A stretch of DNA of 64,000 nt from contig OZ020616.1 of the NCBI GenBank assembly GCA_963971575.1, positions 11,455,934 to 11,519,933 of the forward strand. The letters run 5' to 3'. This document shows positions 44,396 through 55,087 of this stretch, piece after piece. Within the stretch, counting starts at the first letter, position 1; each line of letters starts with the position of its first letter. A program made the translations under genes and the position numbers. A model generated the notes under the pieces. It was given only the letters and a program-made list of their open reading frames with translations. It was not told the DNA's origin and did not search any database. This DNA comes from Liopterus haemorrhoidalis (taxonomy: Eukaryota > Arthropoda > Insecta > Coleoptera > Dytiscidae).

Positions 44396-45260
44396 ACTGA
44401 GAAAAAGTATTTGAAATTTTAAATACTTTTAAAAAGCATTTGTAATACTAGAAATATTTGAAATACTAAGGAAATATTTGAAATACTAGGAAAATATTTG
44501 AAATACTAGAAATATTGAAAAAACTAGGGAAATATTGGAAATACTAGGAAAATATTTGAAACAGTAGAGAAATATTAAGAAATATTTGAAATATGCACTA
44601 GGGAAATATTTTAAATAATAGGGAAATATTTGAAATACTAGGAAAAATTTGAAATACTAAGAAAATATTTTAAATACTAGGAAATATTTGTAATACTAGG
44701 GAAATATTTGAAATGTGCACTAGGGAAATATTTGAAATAATAGGAAAATATTTGAAATACTAGGAAAGTAATTGAAAAACTAGAAAATATTTGTAATATT
44801 AGGATATAAATGAAATATTTCATAAGAAAATATTTTAAATAATAGGGAAATATTTGAAATACTAGGAAAATATTTGAAAAACTAGAAAATATTTGGAATA
44901 CTAAGAAAATATTTGTAATACTAAGAAAATATTTTATATAATAGGAAAATATTTAAAATACTAGAGAAATTCAAATATTTCTCTAGTATTGTAAATATTT
45001 GAAATACTAGGAAATATTTGAAATAATAGGGAAATATTTGAAAAACTAGAAAATTTTTTTAAATACTAGGGAAATATTTGAAATACTAGAAATATTTTAA
45101 ATAATAGGGAAATATTTGAAATGTATTTCATATGACGAAATTTTCAGACAGCAAATATCTATTACAAATACCATGGATTAATTACAAATACCACAGAGAA
45201 AGTATTTGTAAATTCAAATACCAGGAGCAAATTTTTGCAGTATTTCAAGTACAACATTTC
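44396..45260. repeat. degenerate minisatellite, unit about 20 bp
   Basis: Some thirty or more copies of GAAATATTTGAAATACTAGG and variants (AATAATAGG, GTGCACTAGG) are arranged head to tail, with flanks AGTATTTGAAAT on both sides. At 44965-45010 one piece is inverted (TCAAATATTTCTCTAGTAT). A larger periodicity is suggested by two TTGAAATxTGCACTAGGGAAA copies (44588 and 44709). Confidence 0.9.
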
Positions 45261-46170
45261 AAAATTCAGAAAGTAATTGAAATACTTCTCTATTTAAAAT
45301 AAAACATTTAATTTCTGTCTGTTAGCTTGAAATTGGAGCCTCTTTCTTGATTACGTGGCTTCTTTTACATTTTTTTCTATTGTTTTCATTTATTTAATCT
45401 TCTTCTTTCTAGCTATTATATCCTTTATCCATGCATATCCTCCTCCACTTTCGCTCAAACCTCCTCTCTTGTTCCTTCCCTGATGCTTCTTATTTCTCCG
45501 CATTCATCCAACATTTGCTCAATTATCTTTCTTCCTTCTATACATATTCTACACATTTTGTCTTCTTCCTTTATCCAAATGCGTGTAATCACTTTCTTTT
45601 TCTCCTTATTTCCTTCAGATATTATTAATAACCAAGTGATTTATTAAGAGATAAGAAGACTAGATGTAAATCAATTTAACTACTTATTGACAATCTCTGT
45701 CTATAAAACAGTAGTTCCACACATGCGTTTTAATGAGGTGGTTTTCGTGGTAGAGGATGGAATCTAATTAGAAGTCTATTCACCTCACTTCATTGATGCT
45801 ATCTACTGTCACTGTCTCACTTTCTGTTTCTCCCTCTCAGTATGAGAGAGACGTTGGTCTGTGATGTGGCCAGGACTTTAACCTGGGTACGTGTTTCCAA
45901 ATATACGAGGTTTGTTTATTAACTCGAATGCTGGAATATGCAACAACGTTTAAATATTCAATAACATAGTTTCAGGAACATTTCATTTTCGTAATCACCA
46001 GAAATGTTAAATTAATTTGTTTAACTGAATCTAAATAAAGTCTAAAATCATTTATAGAAATCAAATATCAGTCCATCTGCTTCTTTTCTTAATCTATATC
46101 CAATATTGGATATAGTCATCCCCTTTTTCTTTCCAGCTTACCTGGTCTTCAGTAGTAATAATAACACTGG
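45261..46170. other. unassigned stretch
   Basis: CT-rich sequence at 45330-45620 gives a hydrophobic open frame (45431-45628) that I take as compositional. No repeat edge recognised. Confidence 0.4.
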
Positions 46171-46172
46171 TA

Positions 46173-47544
46173 TAGTCTATTTCACGATAAGTTGAAGTGA
46201 CTATCTACTTATGGTCCTAAACACAGTGGGTGTTAATTACAAATAACACTAATCCCTTGTTTGCACCCATAAACTAGTCAGTGATGTATCAGGTATAAAT
46301 TGCAGATGTTTTAAATATCTTTTCACTTCGCTTTGAATTTTCTATCAGATACTTGTGATTTGTGTTAAATAGTTCAGTACGTGTTAGAAAAATGTGGCGT
46401 CCTTGGAACGAACAATTAACTTCTGTATAAGCAAATGAAGCAGATGACTATGTGACCATGATAGAAGATGATGATATAGTGCAAGATACAATAAAAAAAA
46501 TCGGAAAAAAACTTGTATATATTTACCTGTAGAAGCTAAAGAAATTGTGGCCAATGTGTATTTATATTTAAGGAACCGCAAAAACAAACAAGCGGCATTA
46601 GAAGAGACAAGCAAGGCAACGAAAGTAGCGATGACAACAGTATGGAATATTGTAAATAAATCCATTGATAGGAGAAGAAAACGAAAGGATTCAGGCATAT
46701 CAAAATGTTTGGATGGTTTCCAGAAGTTGTAATACGGCAAAAAAATTACCAAATGTACACCGAACAAAATGTGCCAACATTGGACATATTGCTCAAAAGA
46801 TTAATCCAAGACCAGTGTGAAATTAATTGTTCAAAGGTGCCCTTAAAAGTATAGGGTTTCAATTTAAAACTTTAAATAAAAAGCAGTTCCTTATGGAGTT
46901 AGAGCGATTAAAACTTTTGAGACAAAATTATTTATGCTCAATGCAAAGGACACACAGTTTTACGACTACCTCCGTATTATTGTATATTCAATCCTATTGA
47001 ACAAATGTGGAGTCAGTTAAAGGCGAGAATAAAACAGAATAATGTTTCTCCCACTTTAAACGGCACTGTGATAGAACTTATTAAAAAAGAAGTGGAAAAT
47101 ATCCCTGTAGATAGTTGAAAAAATTGTGTAAATCATGTTATTAAAACTGAGGACAGTTATATTCAAATAGAACGTACTATAATCATTAATTTAGAGACTG
47201 ATTCAGAGAATGATTTGGACTTGTAAGATTTTTTTTTATCTTAAACATTATTTAATTTAAAATTTATTTTATTGTAATGTTTTAAATACTAATTGTAATG
47301 TTTTAAATTTAATTATAAGTTCTATAAATTAATAGTATTTATAATAAAAATAAAGTTTATTTTGATGATATCTGTTTATTCCTTGTTACAATTGTGTCAT
47401 TACATGCTGTAATGTAATTTATACCTGATACATCTCTGGCTAGTTTATGGGTACAAACAAGGGATTAGAGTTATTTGTAATTACCACCCACTGTGTTTAG
47501 GACCATAAGTAGATAGTCACTTCAACTTATCGTGAAATAGACTA
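46173..47544 (+). mobile_element. Tc1/mariner-like element with about 128-bp TIRs
   Basis: Long inverted repeats (46173-46301 and 47417-47544) begin TAGTCTATTTCACGATAAGT and differ at only about six positions; TA lies at both flanks (46171-46172, 47545-47546). Only parts of one transposase gene remain inside 1372 bp, so it has an internal deletion. Confidence 0.9.
46391..47226 (+). pseudogene. Tc1/mariner-like transposase, core deleted
   Basis: The start (46391, MWRPWNEQLTSV) is followed by a stop. The helix-turn-helix part (46518-46732) reads LPVEAKEIVANVYLYLRNRK and ALEETSKATKVAMTTVWNIV. The C-terminal part (46945-47226) has VLRLPPYYCIFNPIEQMWSQ, then LKARIKQNN and CVNHVIKTEDSYI, ending DLDL. 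NPIE holds the third catalytic residue of the DDE triad; the region with the first two acids is missing between about 46830 and 46940. TGA replaces a W in PVDSWKN. Hence inactive, with conserved ends. Confidence 0.75.
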
Positions 47545-47740
47545 TAAATAAAAATGAACTTATTTTTTGTGACACGGATAAAACATGATGTTTCCCACGT
47601 AAAATTTGATCTAAAAGTCGAAATTGATCACACATTTTTTCCATCACCCATCATATTTTTGCTATAAGGTATTGTTGGTTTCTAACGAAATATAGCGATA
47701 AACGTATTATTATTAATTTAAACTTACCTCAAAATGTTGT

Positions 47741-48372
47741 TTATAATATTGTCGATAATAAATGTTGTCGATATTTCGTTTCTGAAGCATCCCTAATTAA
47801 TGTCCTCCAGTTTTTAGCAAGCATATTTGGGCTCCATTTACCTTGATATCGCTTTTCCATGGCGGAAATGTCTTGATGGAATCGTTCCCCATGTTCATTA
47901 CTTACTACACCCAGATCTTCTGGGCAGAAATCTAGATGAGAGTCCAGAAAGTAAATTTTTAGAATCATCCTACATCCCATTTCTTTATAGTCATCAAGTA
48001 CTTCATTAACGATATCTCTTGATAGATTTAAGTCTTGAACTAATTCATTAAATTCAAACTATGATATCAGATGGGGCTCTCAATAAAGAATCAGTTTCGA
48101 TTTTCTTCTGCAAGACCACTTGAAGAATCAGCGGGTTCAGGTTCTTCTTCATCTAAAGTCCAAGATTCTGGTTGTTTTGGGACAGGAAGTTCATTATTAT
48201 ATTGGACGGGTCATAAAGCTGATGGTAAATTAGGATACTGCAAAGTATGTTTAGACTTTGGTCCAATACCTGTTATATTAGTGAGGCAAATATAACAATC
48301 CGTAATATGGTCTTTTGATTCTGTCCAAACCATTGGTATTTCCAAAGCGAATTTTACGATTTGCGTCTTTCA
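47741..48372 (-). pseudogene. remnant of an arthropod transposon protein (DCYxCLT...GERFHQDI)
   Basis: Read on the minus strand, 48350-48080 gives ITDCYICLTNITGIGPKSKH, LQYPNLPSAL, a stop, then NNELPVPKQPESWTLDEEE. 48060-47741 gives LNLSRDIVNEVLDDYKEMG and SHLDFCPEDLGVVSNEHGER, FHQDISAMEKRYQGKWSPNM. These blocks occur in this order in a large protein repeated many times in arthropod genomes; I know it as transposon-associated but without an established superfamily. The several-hundred-residue middle is deleted. C and H residues of the DCYxC block suggest metal binding. Confidence 0.65.
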
Positions 48373-48530
48373 AGCAACCTATTAACAAAGATCCTGTTAT
48401 CCTATTATGTTAAATATTCTATTAGAAAGGTTAAAAATTAATTCAAATTTGATGCATAGATTGTGTCTAATTTTATTTAGTTTGCTAGTTTTGTATAAGA
48501 AACTTATAATCTATAGGGGTTAAATGAACC
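48373..48530. repeat. third copy of the 36.8-kb inverted-repeat arm
   Basis: TTTGATGCATAGATTGTG, TTTTATTTAGTTTGCTAG and TTTTGTATAAGAAACTTATAA match the right arm at 37425-37490 in the same orientation. No second arm is near. Confidence 0.7.
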
Positions 48531-48847
48531 GTTTAAAATCGTACTAAAATGCGAAAGTTAAAACTGAAAACAAAAAACTACAGAATTTAAATTTTTCCTG
48601 ATAATAAGTAAACTATGAACATTTTTGATAAAACAAATGCATGTCTAAAATGATCTACTGATACATCATCTTTTGCCTAGTTTGGCCGAAATCGTATCTT
48701 TTGTAGTTTCCAATATCCCTATGCTTAAAGAGTTACTCTGTACAAATATGTATATTATTAACGGAGCTAATTTCTAAATATTGTGGCAGAATACACAAAA
48801 GTTCGTAAAACACTTTCATGCCGCGGTACACCGGTTGAAAACTACTA
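48531..48847. other. unassigned; solo hAT-like end near 48825
   Basis: GCGGTACACCGGTTGAAAAC resembles a hAT right terminus. Otherwise nothing recognised. Confidence 0.4.
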
Positions 48848-48855
48848 GTCTAGAG

Positions 48856-49191
48856 TAAGGTGACCTGATTTTAACATTGGCGAAGCGGGACACCATTGAC
48901 GGGGGGAGGGGTGGAATATGTATAGTATTATAGGCTTACCAGATTTTATTTTACTGAAAAATAGTATACTAAAAATAAAGGTCCCTCACTCCCAAAATAC
49001 AAGTGATGAGCAAACAAAAAAAGGTCCTTACTTCTAAATTTCAAGTGAATACCTAAAATAAAAGTCCTCATTCCGTTTGTTGGCGAGCAATCTTTCCAAA
49101 AATCGGGACTTTTTTAAAAGGCAGCGGGACGCGGGACAAATTGTTAAAAATCGGGACTGTCCCACCAAAATCGGGACGTCTGGTCACCTTA
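48856..49191. mobile_element. hAT-type MITE, 336 bp (GGGTGACC family)
   Basis: Ends TAAGGTGACCTGA and TCTGGTCACCTTA are inverted and flanked by the perfect 8-bp duplication GTCTAGAG (48848-48855, 49192-49199). It holds the AAAAAAAGGTCCTTACTTC-type tandem unit and GCGGGAC/CGGGAC motifs, as does 14619-14814. Confidence 0.93.
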
Positions 49192-49199
49192 GTCTAGAG

Positions 49200-51030
49200 A
49201 AAACTAAATTATGTACGAAACAACTGGAAAGTTTAGTTTCTTATCATTATTTTAACCAATTATGGTTTAAACTAAAAATAATTTAAAACTAGCTTTATCT
49301 TTTTTACAATCGTAACTCTCTGCTGCCTGTTTTCTCATTTCCTCCTTCATTTTTGTTTTTGTCCCTTCTTCGTGTTTAATATTATAAGAAAAACTTTAAA
49401 CATTATTTTGCTAATATATCAAATCCAAAATGATTTTGACAAACTGGTTAAATAAACCACAATAAAATTTTCTCGATATTCTTTTGATATTTCCCTATTT
49501 ATTATGTTGTTATATAGTTCATTATCCCTATTAATATGGGTTGTCAGTGTTGTTGAGTGTGTTGTTGTTGAGTGATTACCTAGTGTCAGTCAAATGGCGG
49601 ATTCTCTCGCGCGATTTTGCAAATTACAACATCATTTGCTGTTATTAATTGGCTCGTGTCGCCAGACGTCAAGTCTGCATCCTGCCTGTTGACTCGCACA
49701 TCATTCAAGTACGGAGGGAAACACGGCATTAAATGAATGGATAACTTTAGAGTTTAATAAAAGTTGCTTTAAGGAGTATGTAAAATATGATTGTTTTCTT
49801 GGACGTTTCTTGAAGGAACATAAAACATCCATAAACCTTCTCCAATGAATCCGGTTTCCTGTTATAGTTTTAACATCACTCCCGAATTTTTCAATCTTTT
49901 TGTCAACAGTCCTTCTCCAAGTCACATGTCTGTCTCTACTATGACTATCTATATGCTGTTTGTTTGAAACTTTTAGCTCTGTGGAAACAGCTACTTGCTT
50001 TTAATTTGAGCAAGGCAAATGAGTAGAGTAACCTTCTATTTTTTAGAGTGCTTGCCTTTCCACACTACGCCAAAATTTAACAAGCAAACTACTTGCCCAC
50101 ATACTTGGCTTGTTTGGACAAGATTTAGTGACTTAGAAAACTTTCTTGCGTTACTTGAAAGACGTCTATATATATAATTTCGTGAATTTGTTGAGGTTAC
50201 ATTGTCAAGAATGATATGTATTCTGCCGGATCTTCCAAATAAAATCCTTTTAAGAGTAATGCTGAGCTTCCAAGTGTATTTCCTCTACCGTTACAAGTTC
50301 TTAACCACACTCTCTTCTCCTTTTCATTCTCTTCCCGATGCAACTCTAACAGATGTGAAATTAAGACTCCACTTAAATAATTGTCAGCAATTTGACTTGC
50401 CAGAATTACTTGTCTAATTATGGACTATACTTGTCTGGTTACTTGCTTATTCAAACCGCAAAGCAATCTGCCCAATTAACTTCTCTACTCGCTCAATGTA
50501 AACCAGCCTAGGAATGAAACTGAGCAACAGTATGTCGACCAATATTGCAACTCTCCAGTGTACGTGGCTAGGTTCCAGTGGAGAAGATCGTGCCATTCAG
50601 ATATGTATAAATAAAATGAATAGTTGGATCATTTGGGTGCCAGGCGATTTGTAGATTAAAATAGAGCCAGAAGTACGGATTGCCACGTTACATCCGTACA
50701 CTCCCGTCTGCGGCTAATGCCACACGTGATCTATTTGAGATTCTTTCCAGTCCCTAACGGGAAAATCTAGAGCGTTGCTATTAGTCCCTGAAATTATTGT
50801 CCACTCAGATCAACCCAGAAACAAGTCACACCTACCTGGGTCTGCCCAATTTCCTACTTTTGAAAAATAACACGTTGCCATTAATTCCTGGAGCAGGTTC
50901 CAACTCGAGCGGCTATCAAAATTGGCGCAACAATTCGCCATACTCAGCAAAAGACAAAAATACAAAACTCAGCGTACTCACGGATATTACGCCCAAAAAC
51001 CCATTGACTCAAAAACAATATTTAAAAATC
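49200..51030. other. unassigned stretch
   Basis: A 32-codon frame, MADSLARFCKLQHHLLLLIG onward (49594-49692), has a good start context (CAAATGG) in a CpG-rich patch but no known match. Between 49960 and 50510 CTTGCC/ACTTGC words recur in both orientations, possibly a worn MITE. A frame at 50797-51138 is open for 113 codons from a non-ATG start and unrecognised. Confidence 0.4.
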
Positions 51031-51038
51031 TATTATAA

Positions 51039-51968
51039 CAGTGGATCCCAAACTTTTTCGGTTCCGGGCGCCCTTAATGTATTAAAATTTTCCCGCGGCG
51101 CCCCAAGTCAATATATAAAAAAAGGTCTTCACTTCTAAATTACAAAGGGATGATCCGAAAAAGAAAGTCTTCACTTCTAAATTACAAAGTGATGACCAAA
51201 AAAATCAGCTGTGGCCATCACAGGACCGACCGCCATCACAAGTACTTGTGTAAAATACATTCCAGCAGAAGAGTAGAAATAACTTGGCCTAATATTTTCT
51301 AACAGAGATATTATTTATCATGGCCATGGAAACGTTACATATAATATGAAAAAATTGAGACTTAGAGAATATTTTTTTAAGAATTTTTGAGACTTAAAAA
51401 AATTTTTCGTTATTAATAATTGCTTTTAATAGCAACTTTTGTTCAATAAATTTTTTCGAAATATTTTTCTGTTGTGAAATATTCACAAAAATCTTAAAAT
51501 TGACACGAGTAAACTCCCATTTTTAGTCAACCGATTTTTACCGTGCCGTTTTAAGTTGATCAACTCGTGCCATTGATGGCAGAAGCTTAAATATGAAGTT
51601 TTATAAAAATCCTTTCAGCCGAATTTGCTCTGCACGTGTACACAGAGAGACGGACAGACAGACAGACGGACGAACAGACAGACAGACCGAGAGACATCAT
51701 GCTAAAAATAGTCAAAACGTTATGTAGGGACCTCAATTCGTGGAGATCCATCGAAATCTCGAAATGTCAAAATCGGTATGATCACAATGCCTCCCTTATA
51801 TATGTTGGCAGTCGGTAAAAAAAAGAAGGTCCTCACTTCTAAATTATAAAGTGATGATCCAAAAAAAGGTCCTCACTTTTAAACTACAAAGTGATCACAC
51901 AAAAAAAGGTCCTGGGTCTTCGCGGCGCTCCTGTAGTCTAGACACGGCGCACAGTTTGGGAAACACTG
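51039..51968. mobile_element. hAT element interrupted by a (GACA)n repeat, 930 bp
   Basis: Ends CAGTGGATCCCAAACT and AGTTTGGGAAACACTG are inverted and flanked by the perfect 8-bp duplication TATTATAA (51031-51038, 51969-51976). Subterminal GGCGCC motifs and tandem AAAAGGTCCTCACTTCTAAATT units lie on both sides of a central insert (51199-51822). Confidence 0.93.
51199..51822 (+). repeat. (GACA)n-bearing repeat nested in hAT
   Basis: Starts AATCAGCTGTGGCCATCACAG and ends TATGTTGGCAGTCGG, matching 448-1450 with one copy of the 152-bp unit, the GCACGTGTACACAGA motif and a GACA/GACG tract (51648-51690). It sits between two sets of hAT tandem units, so its borders are well defined and give the true element length of about 624 bp. 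Confidence 0.85.
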
Positions 51969-52365
51969 TATTATAACAATCATTGCCGTTCAGCGATACT
52001 GATCTTTATCTAATGCCTTTTCCGATATGGCCAAGCAGTTAGCCTTTTTAGACGGGCTCATGCCTGTTCTAGACAAGAACTCAGCAGGCTCGCTAACAAA
52101 AATTCAAATAAACCGGCAAACATGTAATACACCATAAAACATATGACGCGAACGGATGGAATTACTAGGCTTTCGCCAGTTTTTCGCATACACAGATATT
52201 CCATTAGGTTCTGTCTAGAACTACGAACGCTCTCGTTATGTTCAATCTTGACGTTAGTTGGCCAGGTACCTCATTATGTAAATTCATATATTTATGTTAG
52301 CACCAGATAGCCATTAATAACCGGTAAATTTTTAGTGCCAGTTTCATCACTAGTTTAGCCTATAC

Positions 52366-52549
52366 CAGGGGTCGGCAAATTTTAGAGGCTAAAGAGCCAA
52401 ATTCACCCTTTTCGGCATCTGGAAACATTTTAAAGAGCCATAATTTTGTTTTAATACATGACTTTTTGAATATTTTCTAAATTTTATTCCTTATTAACTT
52501 AATTTGAAGAGCCGTATGTAGCTCGTGAGCCATGGTCTGCCGACCCCTG
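52366..52549. mobile_element. hAT-type MITE, 184 bp
   Basis: Ends CAGGGGTCGGCAAA and GTCTGCCGACCCCTG are inverted; flanks GCCTATAC (52358-52365) and GCCTATAG (52550-52557) agree in 7 of 8 bases. Inner AAGAGCCA motifs are inverted or repeated near both ends. Confidence 0.88.
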
Positions 52550-52557
52550 GCCTATAG

Positions 52558-53193
52558 TTAAGTATAAGCTGCACCTAACCTAGTCATTACAATAAAGAGC
52601 ATAATACTTTATGGTGACGAAGAATGAGAAATGAATGGTCGATAGAAGAACCAGGAGATGACCAGCCAAAATGACAAGAGTGGACCAAGTACAGAATGAT
52701 GAATCCAGGTGAATGAAAAATTTAACAATAGAGGTCATTTATTTCTAAAACATCCAATACATTTTTGAGCGTTTAAATTTCCTTTTCCCATTCATTTTTT
52801 TTTTTTTTTATTCAATTTAAAAAAGGTAAACAAAAAGTTCTAACATAAATTTGCTTAATTTTTCGCTGAGCAGCCCGTGGGGTTTATAACCTTTTCAACG
52901 TTATTGTCGTGAACTGCAGGCGAATTGTCGTTCATTACTGGAGTTGATTAGAGTTCGGCCGCGGTGAATTATACAAGTGATTGTATTGAGGAGCCCCGCG
53001 GGTCTATTTTCAACCAAACAACATATACGCAAATTTTACAAGTTTTTAAAATCATCTCATTTGTATTATTTACAGATATTTATTTCGAATAGGTAAAACT
53101 AAATAAAATATTGAGAACAACATATTATAATCAACTTAAATAATAACAAGGGACAGCTCTTTAATTTAAGTAAAACAAATAAACATAAAAAAT
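52558..53193. other. unassigned stretch
   Basis: A GC-richer patch at 52865-53010 (GCAGCCCGTGGGG, GAGCCCCGCGGG) has no open frame of note. Confidence 0.4.
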
Positions 53194-53195
53194 TA

Positions 53196-54448
53196 CCAGG
53201 TCTACAAGTATGAAATGCGGATTTTTTTTTTAATAAAACACATGAAACTCAAAAGAACAGTAAAAGTTTATTTATTCAAAGTATGCTCCATTAGAAGTTA
53301 TACATTTTTCCCATCTTTCAGGCAATTTGTGAATACCTCGCCAGTAGAACTCTTCCGCTTTCCCCGCAAACCATTCATCTAGTCATTCTTTCACATTTTC
53401 ATATGAACAAAAGTGCGGCAAGTGCGTGACCCATCGATACGAACAAGTGGTAATCTGAAGGGGCCAAGTCTGGTGAGTAAGCGGCATGGGGTAGCACTTC
53501 CCACTTGAGTGCCTCCAATGTGTTGCAAACTGCTTTTGCCTTATGTGATGGAGCGTTATAGTGAAGAAAGATTACCTTGTGCGGTTTTCTTTCGTATTCT
53601 GGTCGTTTTATGAGCAGCGAATGGTTCAATTCGATCAGTTGTTGTTGGTAGCGTTGGGTATTAACCAGGTTTTAACAATTCATAATAGACCACACCCTTT
53701 TGTTCCCACCAAGTCCAGAGCATTGTCTTTTTGCCAAAGCGATTCGGTCTTGCAGTTGATGTGGATGGTGAGCCAGGGTTCACCCATGATTTTTTGCGTT
53801 TGGGATTTTAAAAATAAATCCATTTTTCATTGCCAGTAATGATACGATGCAAAAAAGACTTTCTTTTGTATCGTGCAAGCAAAATTTCACAAGTGTTTTT
53901 GCGTTTTTCCATCTGCCTCTCATTGAATGCATGTGGAACCCATCTGCCGACTTTCTGGATCTTCTCGTAGGCGATTGGAAACAGCCTGTTGACTAACGCC
54001 TAACTGCTCTGCTAGTTGTTTTTGTGATTGACTATCGTCTTCCTGTAGCAATGTTTCCAATTTTCATATTTTTTTGGAGGTTTTCCATGTTCTTTGTCTG
54101 TAAGATCAAAGTCACCACTTTTGAAACGCCGAAACCATTCACACGTATTTTGCGATGGAGCATATTCACCATAAGCTTCTGGAAGCAGTCGGTATGATTC
54201 AGCAGCAGTTTTTTTCAAATGAAAACAAAACAGTAGTACTGTCCACGAATGCTCTTTGTTTGGCACAAAATTTGACATTTTTAACACTGTAAAACAAAAC
54301 TATATGATCACTTTTCAAATTATAACCTATACGCATTTGACACTTAATGATATCTTAACAAAACGCCATACAATTGAAACTTTGAACTATACACTCTGCT
54401 TGCGCGGCAAGTTTGAAAAAAATCCGCATTTCATACTTGTAGACCTGG
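53196..54448 (-). mobile_element. second mariner family, 1253 bp, perfect 28-bp TIRs
   Basis: CCAGGTCTACAAGTATGAAA at 53196 begins a TIR matched perfectly by 54421-54448; TA lies at both flanks (53194-53195, 54449-54450). A single transposase gene on the minus strand fills it. Confidence 0.93.
53272..54278 (-). pseudogene. mariner transposase with lost catalytic aspartate
   Basis: ATG at 54276-54278 opens MSNFVPNKEHSWTV, then FCFHLKKTAAESYRLL and CEWFRRFKSGDFDLTDKE, the N-terminal helix-turn-helix. The middle (53640-54010) is frameshifted. The C-terminal part (53399-53629) has IFLHYNAPSHKAKAV where HDNA(R/P)xH is expected, so the second catalytic D is Y, then LPHAAYSPDLAPSDYHLF with the third D 34 residues on. 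After a stop, LDEWFAGKAEEFYWRGIHKL, PERWEKCITSNGAYFE ends at TAA 53272. Intact TIRs mean it could still be moved by another copy's transposase. Confidence 0.9.
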
Positions 54449-54454
54449 TAAATA

Positions 54455-54690
54455 TTTAGTGTAAATGAGTATGAAATTTAGTTTTTATAAACTTATTAAG
54501 TTCAAAATAAAATTCTGAACAATGTTTATATTTTTTTTCTTTCTGTATTACCAAGGAGGAAGCGGAAATCTCAAATTAGATTTAAACTAAAACATTTACT
54601 GTAAATGAATATTAAATTTAGTTTTTATGAATTTATTAAATTCAAAATAAAATTCTGAACAATTTTTGTATTTAATTTTTTTTATATATA
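54455..54690. repeat. 80-bp direct duplication, spacing 140 bp
   Basis: GTAAATGAGTATGAAATTTAG (54461) and GTAAATGAATATTAAATTTAG (54601) start matching segments that run through TCAAAATAAAATTCTGAACAA. Confidence 0.85.
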
Positions 54691-54859
54691 TATAAAAATC
54701 TGTTTTTACATGTTAAATCCCTATATGTACCTGCTCAATTCAACACGTGTGTGTAGATTTTAATTTTAGGGTGTCCCCTCGTAATTCGCCAAATATTTAT
54801 TTAATTGCATTGAACAAAAACGAATTGTTTTATTTATTATAAACTATTTTTGTTATATA

Positions 54860-55060
54860 CAGAGTGATTATTTAATGGCGAGACGACGTCACCGAATTTT
54901 ACGTGCCGTCTAGCAGAAATACTGGTGAATACTATGACAATAATAACTATGATTATGAAGAAAAAAAGATTATGCGCATAATCGCCTGCTAGGATGTGTA
55001 TGAAACGGCAAATTATTAAAACTTCCAGTGACGTCGTCTCGCCATTAAATAATCACTCTG
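54860..55060. mobile_element. 201-bp MITE with perfect 33-bp TIRs
   Basis: CAGAGTGATTATTTAATGGC begins a TIR (54860-54892) matched without mismatch at 55028-55060. Flanks are TATATA on both sides, fitting a TA target. CAGAGTG starts resemble other solo ends here (33545). No coding capacity. Confidence 0.93.
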
Positions 55061-55087
55061 TATATATTTGCTGTTAAGTCAATAATA

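Noticed and set aside
46384..46767. 127-codon minus frame, hydrophobic
   Set aside because: It is antisense to the transposase helix-turn-helix remnant of the 46173-47544 element.
49594..49692. 32-codon small gene in a CpG-rich patch
   Set aside because: Good start context but too short, unrecognised and without any supporting neighbour.
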